Assembly (NCBI GenBank): GCA_000708835.1
Contig: DF237133.1
Span: 1 to 64,000, forward strand
Length of the DNA stretch: 64,000 nt
Direction of reading: 5' to 3'
Source: Klebsormidium nitens
Taxonomy: Eukaryota; Streptophyta; Klebsormidiophyceae; Klebsormidiales; Klebsormidiaceae
Part shown: one piece after another, positions 1 through 20,046 of the stretch
Numbering within the stretch: position 1 is the stretch's first letter
Layout of the letters: each line of letters opens with the position of its first letter
Notes under the pieces: model-generated
Database searches by the model: none
Seen by the model: only the letters and a program-made list of their open reading frames with translations
Told to the model about the DNA's origin: nothing
Translations under genes and position numbers: made by a program

Positions 1-817
1 GGGAGGGAGGCCTTTTTGACGGGTGTACCAAACCCGTAAGTACTAATACAGTTGCAAAGTCCTCGACCCCCCCCTCGGCAGCCCCCAGCTCCTGTGAGGA
101 AAGGTCGATTCTCTGAGTCACCGTACGGAAAAGTCATCGACGGTGCCGACCTGGTCGGGGACTGCCTCGAACTTTGCGAACCGTCGATGACCGCTCGTTA
201 AATTCCTGTTTGGCCATCGACGGCGCGGAGATGATCGAGGGTTTTAACTTGCGGTCCCGTTCGTCCGATGAAGTTTGGTTAGAATGCAAGCTCGCGCCGC
301 CCCTACCGAATCGGCGCGTACGTTGCCGCCTCCATAACTTGTACTCGCGGCCGCCGCCCCGGCCCGCCGGCGGGGCCGCGCAGCCGCCACCCCTCCCACC
401 ATCGGAGGTTCCACGTAAGCGTCCCGCGAACCAATCACGATCAACCCTGCTCAAAGTTGGCGCCAAATGTGGAGTTTGGCGCGCCCTCGGCCTACCGTGA
501 CGAGACAGGCCTGTGATCGATGCCCGGATCGATGACACAGTGCCTTGCAAAGCAAGCAGCTGCAAGACTTGCAAGCGCTCACCCACTCTTTGAACACGGC
601 CTCTTGTGCGCAAAGTTAGGTACCTCAAGTGAGCTTCTCTTGCGCACTTTCTAGCAATTGGCAGGTGCAGCGTACATACAGAAGTGCGCCATCTGTGATA
701 GATACAAGCTTCCTTACGGACCTCTGAAGAAGCGCAAAACAACATTATCATTTTACGCAGGTGCTGTCTGGGTATCCAGTCAAGTGCAAAGAGATTTGAA
801 GACAAGGGGAAGGCAGG
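1..817. other. Upstream region and promoter of MCM5
   Basis: This stretch carries no gene I can support. Open frames exist on both strands but have no splice structure or recognisable protein, and 340-400 is very GC-rich, which keeps frames open by chance. It contains a CCAAT box (431-435) and two E2F-type sites (459-483). The MCM5 start codon follows at 818, so most of this is its promoter and 5' leader. The far left may be the promoter or leader of a neighbour outside the window. Confidence 0.6.
459..483. promoter_or_regulatory. Inverted pair of E2F-type binding sites upstream of MCM5
   Basis: GGCGCCAAA (459-467, the reverse of TTTGGCGCC) and TTTGGCGCG (475-483) match the E2F consensus TTTSSCGS on opposite strands, seven bases apart and about 335 bases before the MCM5 ATG. 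E2F/DP control of MCM genes at the G1/S transition is established in plants and animals, so function is likely. Seen: two consensus matches. Inferred: binding. Confidence 0.75.
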
Positions 818-10917
<10,100 letters not shown>

Positions 10918-12481
10918 AGGTCGACAATATAAAAGGAAAAAGTCAAGGAAGGGCGTAGAAGGGTGTAGAGTAGCCTGGCGACGTTGGATGAAGGACGGGA
11001 GTCGGACGTGCAAGGGCGCCGGTGAACACAAAGATAGTGCAAAAGTAGTGATTTCAAATTCTGCTTTATGATACAGTCTGTGCGCTTAAACGCACGGTTG
11101 ATTATCCGGCCACGCTAGGCAAGGGACCAAAGAATCCGTTCCCAGCTGTCAGAACGCTCACATACGAGGCACATCCCGCTGAGGCGGGTATACAAGCTGG
11201 CGTGCATGTGCGCGTCAGCCATGCCTCCACGAAAGATCGCACAGTAATTGGTTGTGGGCTCAAAACCGCCTGATCCCTAAGTGACTTACGAAGCTTCTGC
11301 AGCTACACCGCGCAAAGCAGAGGAAACCTCTCAAATCCCGCACGTCCGGACAGACGCCATTGGCCGGGCATCACGGCCGCGTCCGGTCAGTCCGCGGCGC
11401 GTCCACCGCCTGCCACTGGTTGCAGGCCCTGGCTGTCTCTGAAAATAGCACGCCAAGCCTTCACAATCTGGATATGTAGACGTCGTGTCGGACGATAAGA
11501 CACGATGGTGTACGTTCACCAGGTTTGTCAGGGGCTGTGGTGCTACCCTCCTTGAATTGGGTATCACTTCCGCGGTGCAAGAGGAAGTCAAGTGCCTCGG
11601 TATTGGTCGTGCAAGGCCAGCGCCTGATGCTGAAGCACATCCTATAATGAAGCATGTGCAACGTATGATCATGGTTTAAGTCGGAAACTTTCAAAGCATG
11701 CTCCTTAAAGCATTTGAGTCGGGCCACGTTTGCTGATGATGACAGACCATGCTCCTGGCCTTGACTCCTACAAAGGAAATCAGACGGTGCCATTGTGCAT
11801 CCACTAATGTAATAGTCGCAAGCCGTATGCTCAACGCGCGTCTTCTTGACTTTGATAGCTTGGAGTTCAGGCCCATGTACGGTGGGGTTCAGGCCGGTGC
11901 ACGGCATGTGATTGTTGTAGGCCGGGCCAATGTGTCTAATTTATCATGAAGTGGCTCCACGAGTTGCATACAATCGACAGAGAACATGCATGGTTGCGCA
12001 CGTGGTGACAGCGATGAGATGCCAGCAGAAATGAACGTTAGCCACTTGATATGCGCTTCGATCCAAATAAAGACCCCGTTCCTAATACAAGCACTAAAAA
12101 GGAAGCTTAAGTTAAAGCAAGGGTTGTGTGTTTCATATCGTCTAATGAGGCATCTCCTCAGACCTCGTTCTGGCCAATTTTGAATGCGGACTGTACGGCT
12201 TGCTCATTCTGAGGGCCCCAGTGCTCTCGATGGCACACAAGGGTGCAGTTGACACAGAGGTCTCAGTACGCAAAGAGAGACTTGATACATTGGCTTTTTA
12301 ATACAGGAACCTTTCCCGCTGATTACAGCAGGAGGATAATCATACTTAAGTGTCAATCAGCCGGGCTTTAACCTTGTTGCAAGGCTGGTTACCGCCAGGA
12401 TCTGGTTGTTGGACTCTTTCTAATCAGCCCAGAATCATCCATTGTTACGGGCCGAAGTCTGTGTAAGAAACAAGCCTGCAC
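10918..12481. other. Intergenic region between MCM5 and the gene at 12482
   Basis: This holds the convergent 3' ends of MCM5 (+) and the minus-strand gene. Several open frames of 60-148 codons overlap on both strands between 11331 and 11950, but none shows splice sites leading to a recognisable protein. I see no RNA gene or mobile-element ends here. Confidence 0.5.
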
Positions 12482-13360
12482 CTACTCCTCGCTGATGAAG
12501 AAAATCTCTTCGTCCAACATTGGGAGCAGCCCTTCTACTGCCCAAAGTTGATACTTGGGGTTTGAAGCACCATGCGTGGAACCGAACAGCGTGTTGCTAA
12601 ACTCGTCGACAGGACTGATACCATAGCCGATATTAACGGGGCGCCCCTCGTGCGTAACCCCGGGGTAGGTTTGCACGACCAAAGAGGGAGTTAAGCCTGA
12701 TGGACGGCGTGTCATGAGCGCCACCAGCGCATCCGACACTTTCGTCGGGCCCGCCGTCACATGTTGTTCGGGCCCCCCCGATTTCTCGTTAAGATCATAA
12801 TACCCTGGGCCAAAGATGTACTCCCAACCACGAACCCCGCTAATCTCCTCGAAAGCCTCCTCTGCAACCTTCGCCACTGCAGGAGGTGCGTTCGTCAGCT
12901 CAAGCGGTTCCGTGACGTCACGTGGCGCGCAGCACCCCAGGCAGGCCCGCCAGGTCGCCCTCTCCTCGCTTCGGACTTTGCACAGCCGGTCGTTGAGCCA
13001 GACGTAGCTACCCAAGGGGCGCATCTGCTGGAAATTGTACTCCACCGAGTACCGCGACTCGAGACAGGACTGCCGACGGAACAGCGTGCAGGTGGGGGTG
13101 ATCATTTCCGCCCCGATGATCTGGAGCGACCGTCCGTCGCTTCTCACCAAGCACGCGACCGCTAGTTGCGTGCTGAGCTTAGCAGCTGGGGGAGGCTCGG
13201 AGGCCTGTTCCTGCGCCGCTTGGACCTGGGACCACGTGAAGGACTTCAAGTTCTGTGCATGCTTTGCGGAAGCCGGCGCTTCTGAGCTGTCGTCTAGGAC
13301 CATGATTGGCTCTGGTGACTCTCTCTGGGCTTCCCTGCTACTAGCAGCATCGTGCGCCAT
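12482..13360 (-). CDS. Single-exon protein of unknown function, 292 aa
   Basis: This is an uninterrupted frame of 292 codons with ATG at 13360 and stop at 12482. I do not recognise the family. The N-terminus (about 1-45) is polar and looks disordered. Residues 19-27, IMVLDDSSE, resemble a SUMO-interacting motif: a hydrophobic run followed by acidic and serine residues. The rest (about 60-292) has a mixed composition typical of a folded domain, with scattered cysteines (CLGCC near 146) and a Gly/Tyr-rich stretch WEYIFGPGYYDL near 185. No signal peptide or membrane segment is evident. It differs from the F-box-like genes nearby. The long frame and coherent protein-like composition support a real gene, possibly lineage-specific. 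Confidence 0.6.
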   Translation of the reverse strand: MAHDAASSREAQRESPEPIMVLDDSSEAPASAKHAQNLKSFTWSQVQAAQEQASEPPPAAKLSTQLAVACLVRSDGRSLQIIGAEMITPTCTLFRRQSCLESRYSVEYNFQQMRPLGSYVWLNDRLCKVRSEERATWRACLGCCAPRDVTEPLELTNAPPAVAKVAEEAFEEISGVRGWEYIFGPGYYDLNEKSGGPEQHVTAGPTKVSDALVALMTRRPSGLTPSLVVQTYPGVTHEGRPVNIGYGISPVDEFSNTLFGSTHGASNPKYQLWAVEGLLPMLDEEIFFISEE

Positions 13361-14299
13361 GTCTCTTAGTCAAGCTTCCTAAGCCCCTCTTTGACACCGC
13401 CTCTACACGACTCCTTCTGCGCCCTCTGGAAACGCTTTCTTCCTGTGCCGAGGGGCGGAAACAAACCTATTTGTTTTTGAGGCCTATCACGTGAACGGCT
13501 CTGACGGCTGCACGACAGAAGGGAATCAGCAGGGCAGCTAATTTGCGTCAGCCTGATCGTCCTTCATGCTCAGTGTCGTAGCACAGCGATCAAGCTAATG
13601 AAGAGGGCGGTGCACAGGAGCTTGTCCGAGTCGTTGCCAGGACAGTCGAACCGGTAACTCCCCTGGCCAGATTCTCGAGTTGCCTCACGAAGGATGACCA
13701 GCACCGCTTGAGCCCCGGCCAGCATCTGTGCAGTGCCTGTTGATCAGGTGGTGACGATGAGGTGTCAACAAGGAAAGTGCCTGCAACAGCCAGCAGGAGA
13801 ACAGGAAACTGCTGGACATATCAGGTACCGCGGGGTGGCGCCTGCTAGCGCACACTGCGGCGCCATCTTCTTTCAGACGCGGCCGCCCGTCCGTAAAACC
13901 CTTATCGCGGCCGCATTTGCTGCGCCTGACGCCGGCCTGATTGTCAGGGTTTGACATCAAAAGCGGCCGCGGGCAACCACGACCGCGGCCGCCAGACGCT
14001 CAGTCACTGCCCGGATGCCGCGCCATTCGTGGCGCGGTTATCATAACAAAGCAACTTCTTTTGCTGTTTCAGGGCCTTGCCTATATTATGCTTCGAAAGA
14101 AGGCCCAAAATGAAAGGGGAAAACAGAACAGGAACGGGAAGGCATAGGGTGATGTAGACTCGTTTTCAATCGCTGAACATGCCAGTGGGCAGCGCCTTAC
14201 GAAGGCGTTTGATTCTTCATGCGTCATTAGAGTCACGTTGGCTCGTGATTGGGAGGGTCCGAATCATGCAATCAGCGACTGGATAAAATCTAATTGGTA
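13361..14299. other. Intergenic region with a GCGGCCGC cluster
   Basis: Upstream flank of the minus-strand gene. GCGGCCGC occurs four times within 114 bp (13879, 13907, 13963 and 13985). The frames seen here are short and produced by GC-rich sequence. No gene is supported. Confidence 0.5.
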
Positions 14300-14914
14300 T
14301 GCTCCTTATGATCAGCATGCCCCCATGAAGGGCAGATTGGCAGCGCTCGTCAACCACCTAGCTTCGAAGACACATCCTTGTTCTCATTTCTCAAAGAGTA
14401 CGCCCATGTGCTATGGTTTCAAACCCGAGGACGAGAACTTGAACGCGCTTTCATAAGTCATTCTCTCACGATCCATTTGGAAGATATGCATATATATATA
14501 CCGATTCATAAGGAGTTCATTATGTGTGTCATAGATTAAGCCGTTTCTTTCCTACTCACGAGCACTGATTGAGTGTGGATGCAAGTGCTGCCATCTGTAA
14601 AACATGCTGGATCAAAGCAAGACGATCACCGTTGAATGCTGCTTGCCAGGATCTCACCACTGGCCGCCTCGCTCTGCTCGAGATCTTACGAGATCAACTG
14701 CAAGTGTTCTGGCTTGCCATGATAAGCCAAGAACCTTATTACAAACGTTGAACATTGTCAGAATCGTAATTGTATATGCTTATGAGCCCGTCTTTCCAAG
14801 TGTACAGAGTGGGCGATCTGCGTTAAGACGGCCGTTCTCAGATGCCTATTTCTTGACCATATGCCCTCCCTTTGAACGACTTACCTTATTCGACGTTTCG
14901 CGTCTGGTAGAGCG

Positions 14915-16032
14915 TTAGAGCTGTTCGAACTGAGATTTCCACCAATCAAGCGTCCAAAGGGGCCCCCTCTCTAAATGCAACGTTAAATGTGGGCGGCACC
15001 CTGCGTACTTCGCACGCGTCCCCCGACCGGGTTCATACAAGTCAGGCCCCTGTTTAGCGCCGCACAGATACATCGCAAACGAAGCGCTGTCCCAATTGAT
15101 CGACCGCTTATGGTCGGGAGTGAGAGTCCCACGCACTATCTCTACAGGACGAAATTGGCCGACACCAGAACCTGGCGGCGCTCTCTTGCAAGCAAAGACC
15201 TCCACCGTGATCAAATCTTCGTCAAGCATGAGCTGGAATTCGAAGCCTGCCCACGAATCACCACCCACCTTGCGGATTGCGGCAATCTCTTTCCTCACTT
15301 CTTCCAAGGGGACCAAAGGTCGTAAACCCGAGCGCTTAATTGTGATCACCTTCTCCGCAGAACCGGGCGCTGCTTGGCCTGAGTCTTCCCATGGATTGAG
15401 AATTCCAAACGCCACAGGCTTGGTTTTGAGACAAAGCAACGCCAAGACGCTCCCCGCAATCCCCGGCTTCAAGGCAGCTTTCGGAATCGCGGAGGTACAG
15501 CTCTTTGAGAGCGAGCTGCCAGTAGAGAGGGAAGCTTATAAGTTGGTGGAAGTTACTTGACGCTATATGGATTCCAGACTTGACTAACTTAGTCGTCTAA
15601 CTTTAATACATCCCTCTCTCTTTACTAAAAACCGGCAGGATGCTTGAAAAGAGCTGTAACAGACGTCTCCAGAGCTTGGGTTTGTTCACTTTGCAGCGGA
15701 CTCGTTTGTTCACCTTGCCCTCACTTTGATGCCTCTCGTTCACTTCGTTTGAAAGGCCCGAAATTTGCAGCCCCCGCGGCCAGCAATCGCTTGTACCCCC
15801 CCAAGGCTTCCACTTCAGCTTCGAACGCCTCAAAATCATCCTTGCAAAAGTCGTTCAAGACCGCAGGAAACAAAAACGCCGCCTTCCAGAAACCGGGAAC
15901 GCTTTCCGCAGCGGTTTCAAGCGCTTTGCAGGCGAAGGTGGCTATCAGTAAGGTACGAGGGCCCTGCCTACTTGCAAGCTTGTAGAGAATGATGAGGAGC
16001 ACGTCGCTCGGAAGGTCTTGAAGTCCTCCCAT
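14915..16032 (-). pseudogene. F-box-like gene copy A, broken by a nonsense codon and a MITE
   Basis: Homologous over its length to the intact 313-aa gene at 31559. ATG is at 16032 (MGGLQDLPSDVLL, an F-box-like start), and the C-terminal part ends at 14915 with the family ending TLDWWK..QFEQL. Two lesions separate them. A TGA at 15723-15721 stands where copy B has CGA, a CpG-type C-to-T change, ending the first frame after about 103 codons. A 159-bp MITE sits at 15498-15656. Apart from these the two halves lie in one frame. The C-terminal half remains open from an internal ATG at 15472 (185 codons), so a short product cannot be excluded, but it would lack the F-box. Confidence 0.85.
15498..15656. 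mobile_element. 159-bp MITE with TA target duplication
   Basis: Terminal inverted repeats start CAGCTCTTT and end AAAGAGCTG, extending imperfectly to about 15 bp, and are flanked by TA on both sides (15496-15497 and 15657-15658). Copy B keeps the empty site, GGTAACAGACG, with a single TA at the matching place, so insertion is shown directly by comparison. TA duplication and short TIRs fit a Tc1/mariner-type non-autonomous element. No coding capacity. Confidence 0.88.
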
Positions 16033-16114
16033 GGCTGGGGCGCTCTTGGCGACCGTGTTGAGGGCTGTGAACAAGCTGGGGCGACTTAGTGATCGACCCA
16101 ATCACCTGGTGTGT

Positions 16115-16156
16115 ACCCGCGCAACCAACTGCCGCGGCTGTTCAAATTGCGCGGGT
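16115..16156. repeat. Palindrome upstream of F-box-like copy A
   Basis: Perfect 10-bp arms ACCCGCGCAA (16115-16124) and TTGCGCGGGT (16147-16156) surround a near-central GCCGCGGC palindrome. The structure lies about 85-125 bp before the ATG and recurs upstream of copies B and C. Confidence 0.85.
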
Positions 16157-16384
16157 GCCTACGCGGCCGCGTTTGAGCAAGGCGGCCGCGCGGCGCCCAG
16201 TTGTGTCAGCTTGAACCCCGCGTCTCGGGGCGAGGCACGCGGCCGCGCGCCGTGTCGAAGAGTCGAAGTGGGCAGCCCGCGTCTGCCTAGGTAGCATCGC
16301 AAAGCAACGAGCGATGGGCCACCAATTTGGCAGCAATGCGCCATCCACTGGGACTATTTGCCTCCCAAGTCACATGGAAGTTTA

Positions 16385-16810
16385 GGTTCTCATTGCAACA
16401 ACGTTGCAGGCGTTGCAAGTGCGTTGCGCAGCGTTGCACAGCGTTGCGTGAATGACGCAACGCTTCGCAACGTTGACGAATCTATTGAGACAACGCTTGC
16501 AGCGTTGCGAAAAAGTGAGAAAGTGAGAAACATTCCCGCAACGTTGCAGCAACGTTACAGGGCGGTGCAGCAACATTGTGCAACGTTGCAGCAACATTGC
16601 GGCAACCCCATGACATGATTCAAATGAGCGTTGCGTGATTTTACTGGTTGGCGCGCAACGCTTTTTTGTTGCGGACATGTTTTGTCCGTTGACTCCATAC
16701 ATTCATCAACGCTCGCGTTGCAGCCTGAGGGACGTTGCAAGATTTCGTGACTGTTGCGACAACGTCCACGCAACGCTACGCAACGCCCTTGCAACGTTGC
16801 GTACCATTGA
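16385..16810. repeat. CGTTGCAA-rich foldback repeat
   Basis: About 425 bp is built from variants of CGTTGCA and its reverse complement TGCAACG. The ends pair: 16411-16437 is the reverse complement of 16770-16796 apart from about two mismatches over 27 bases. This gives a foldback-like element between F-box-like copies A and B. Frames reading through it have no coding meaning. Confidence 0.8.
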
Positions 16811-17678
16811 TGCAATCAATTAAACATTAGTTTCCGATCGGCGGCATTGATTGTAGGTACGTTCATTGCAAACACGACCGAAAACCCATCAGGTTATATG
16901 CGCTGGCTGGGTACGCAAACAATCCCCTCATTCCTGTACGCCTCGCACATGCCAGGCTTAGGAGGTGGCTGTGGCAATACGCTCCTTCGTTAGGGAGTCA
17001 CGAGTGATTTCACGCATCCAGCAGACGGGATAATTCCAACGGCATGTCCCTTGACCAGCATGGCAGATTGGCAGCGCTCATCAACCGCCTTTGAAGACAG
17101 ATCCTTGTCTCTATACTCTGGAAGAGTACGCCCAGTTATTATGGGTTCAATCTCAAGGACGAGAACGCCCTTTTCTACAATTGTCAGGCTATCACGTTTC
17201 ATTTGGATTATATGCATACACGGATTCATTTAAGGAGTCCACTTAAGCATGGAGTGTGTCGTCTTTCCTGCTCACGAGCAGTACTAGCTGAGCATACGTG
17301 CAAGTGCTGCACGTAGAACATCTGTAGAACATGCAGGATCGAGGCCATGTTGCCGAACTTATCTCAGAAACCAAAGCTGACCGCGGCTTGCCAGATTGCC
17401 AGGATCTCACCAAGGGCTCACCAATGGCCGCCCGCTAGCTGTTCGACATTTCATGAGACCAACTGCAAGTATTCTGACAAGATGGCAAGTGATACGTAGT
17501 ATGTACCTAATCACAAACGTTAAGGCTTGTTTGGAATCATATTTATCAGCCCGTATCTCCACGTAATACAAAGTCTGCAATCTGCGTTGAAACGGCCGTT
17601 TTCGGACACCTGTTCACTGATTCATTGCCCGTCCGTTGCACAACTCACTCTGCTCCACGTCGCGCGCGTAGTCGAGGG

Positions 17679-18631
17679 TCAGAGCTGTCCGAATTGAATC
17701 TTCCACCAATCAAGCGTCCAACGGGGTCCCCGCTCCAGATGTAGCTTCAGAAATAGGCTGCACTCCACGTACTTCGCCACACGCGTCCCCCGACCAGGTT
17801 CATGCAAGTCAGGCTTCGGTATAGCGCCGGACAGATACATTGCGAACGAAGTGCGCCCCAGACTGGTCGACCGGTTATGATCGATTATGAAACGTCCACG
17901 CACTATCTCAACGGGACGAGATTGGGCGACACCAGAACCACCGGGCAGCGCTCTCTTGCAAGCAAAGACCTCCAACGTGATCAAGTCTTCGTCTAGCATG
18001 AGCTGAAATCCGAGCCAGCTGCCCACGTGTCACTAACTAGCTTATGAATTGCGGCAATCTCGTTCCTTGCATCGTCCAAAGGGACCAAAGGTCGTAGGCG
18101 TAAGCGCTTTGCGGTCACCGTCTTTGCAGAACTCGGCGCTGCTTGGTCCGTGTTTTCCCAAGGATTGAAAGCTCCGAACGCTACAGGCTTGTCTTTGACT
18201 TGAAGTAACGCCAAGACCCTCCCCGTAATCTCCGGCTTCAACTCATCTTTCGGACCCGCGGCGGTAACAGACGTTTCCAGAGCTTGGGATTGTTCACGTT
18301 GCGTTTGTTCAGGTTGCCCTCGCTTATTTCCATCTTGATCAATTCGCTCAGAAGGCCTGAAACTTGCAGCGCGTGCGGCCAGCAGTCGCTTGTACCCTCC
18401 CAGGGCTTCCACTTCAGCTTCGAATGCGGCAAAATCCTCCTCGCAGAACTCGCTCACGTTCGAGCGAAACCAGAACGCCGCCTTCCAGAAACCGGGAGCG
18501 CTCTCCGCAGCGCTTCCAAGCGCTTTGCAGGCGCACGTGGACAACAGTAAGGTCCGAGGGCCCTTCGTAGTTGCAAGCTTGTGGAGAATCATCAGGAGCA
18601 CGTCCCTCGGAAGCTCTTGCAGTGTCCCCAT
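17679..18631 (-). pseudogene. F-box-like gene copy B, frameshifted
   Basis: ATG at 18631 begins MGTLQELPRDVLLMILHKLA, an F-box-like N-terminus, and 212 codons follow to a stop at 17993. The family then continues in another frame (LMLDEDLITLEVFACKR...) down to the stop at 17679 with the usual ending TLDWWK..QFGQL. Compared with copies A and C there are two extra bases between about 18008 and 18023, after the codons for DTWA. That shifts the frame and replaces the last ~100 residues. An unannotated intron is an alternative but no GT..AG pair obviously restores the frame. The truncated product would keep the F-box. Confidence 0.8.
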
Positions 18632-18720
18632 TGCGGGAGCGCTCTTGTTAAGCGCTGTTCATGAAGAAGCTGAGTCTCATGGGTAGAGGACGGCGACTCT
18701 GTTCAAACTTCACCAGATGT

Positions 18721-18762
18721 ACCCGCGCAAGCGACTGACGCGGCTAGTCAGTCTGCGCGGGT
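18721..18762. repeat. Palindrome upstream of F-box-like copy B
   Basis: Nested arms ACCCGCGCA (18721-18729) with TGCGCGGGT (18754-18762), and ACTGAC (18734-18739) with GTCAGT (18747-18752), could form a long stem. It is placed as in copies A and C. Confidence 0.85.
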
Positions 18763-18962
18763 TTCTACTGCGGCCGCGTTTGAGCAAGGCGCGGCGCCCA
18801 GTGTGCGGCAGCTCAGCGCGTGTCAAATCGATCGAGCGCGGCACGTGGCCGCGCGCCGCGCTGACGTGGGCTGGCAGCCCACAAAGCCGCGTACGCGTCC
18901 AATCTAGGTAGCATCTCAATTAAGGAACCGGCCGCGACAGATGGGCCACACTACAGGACCAT

Positions 18963-20046
18963 TCTGACGACTGCAAGTGCGTCATCCATTGTGATTCTTA
19001 GCTCCCATGCAAAACAATCTTGAGCCGTTCTTGTAAAGTCTTGCAAGCAGCATATGCATGCATCGGTAATCCGAACGACATTGGTTTCTCTTCCTCTTCC
19101 GGTCCACTCCGTAGAAGAAAAATCTGCCGGGGTTTCACATATCTTGCGAGCCTGGCGTCCTGTCTTGCGCTTTCAATGAAAACCGCACAAGGAGAATGCT
19201 CCCGCAGAGATGGAGTCTCCTTTCAACATCTAGATATCCAAATGCGGCGCGCTTGGTGGATTGCAAGGGGCCGCCGTGGCAGCCCGCCCCAGCTCCCCCT
19301 CAACTTTCATTTGGGCGCCGGCCGCACAGTGTTGCGCGGCGCACATTAATGCCATGCAATATCTACCGCTTAGTCTGCATGCTTGGGTACGGCCGGCTAG
19401 AATGCATGTATGGATCATGAACTACCTTTGCCGCCCAGGCAACTGCCTCCGTGTAAGGTGACTATATGCGGTGGCAATCCGTGACGGCGAGCTGCGCTTA
19501 AAAACTCTCTCAATGATGATCTGAAGGCGGCACTGTCCTATGATTGTACGTTCTGGCATGGCAATAAAAGGAACAAGACTGCAATTGACACAAAGGATTT
19601 AAGAAGCCCTGCTTAGGCCGGGCCGGTGCACGGACATCCAAATGCCGTACCCTACGCAAATCCACCAGGTCTGTGTCAAGTCGTCTGCACGATCGGTTCG
19701 GAGATCATAAATTCTGCCCACATAGGAAACATGATGATGAACGGGAGAAAGCTTTGAACGGAAATATGATGATGAACATGCAACCAGCACCTTCGTCCTC
19801 TTGTAAGTTCCGTTCTAGACTCATGGATAAAGAGCAAACTGAGATGCGCGCATTTGGCATGGAGACATGCACGGATGTACAGCCATGCGTGCAGCTATGA
19901 ATCATGAACAAGAAACTGACTAGCAGCTAGTCACGCACATGTTGCGATCGCCCGTCAGAACCCACTCCAAACAAGTTGCAGCCACCTGAGGACATGGCCA
20001 AAGATCGCCGGTGCAGCGTCTCGAAGCTAATCCCAGACGGCTCTTA
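18963..20046. other. Intergenic region between F-box-like copy B and PFD3
   Basis: No gene is supported. Frames of 60-109 codons occur but overlap one another in several phases, have no homology I recognise, and include GC-rich stretches (about 19240-19350). The left part is the upstream flank of copy B and the right part the 3' flank of prefoldin subunit 3. Confidence 0.45.

Larger units (their letters stand above)
14300..16170 (-). repeat. Segmental duplicate A (F-box-like gene with flanks)
   Basis: Related blocks lie at about 17040-18790 (copy B, same orientation) and 31400-33090 (copy C, inverted). Each has an upstream palindrome with ACCCGCGC/GCGCGGGT arms, the F-box-like gene, and a downstream tail that includes a conserved GCAGATTGG-containing stretch (14330 in A, 17063 in B, reverse strand near 33060 in C). 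Copy-specific substitutions and indels show the duplications are not recent. Confidence 0.8.

Noticed and set aside
16385-16810. CGTTGCAA field as a CRISPR-like array
   Set aside because: Units are irregular, in both orientations and without constant-length spacers, and the genome is eukaryotic.
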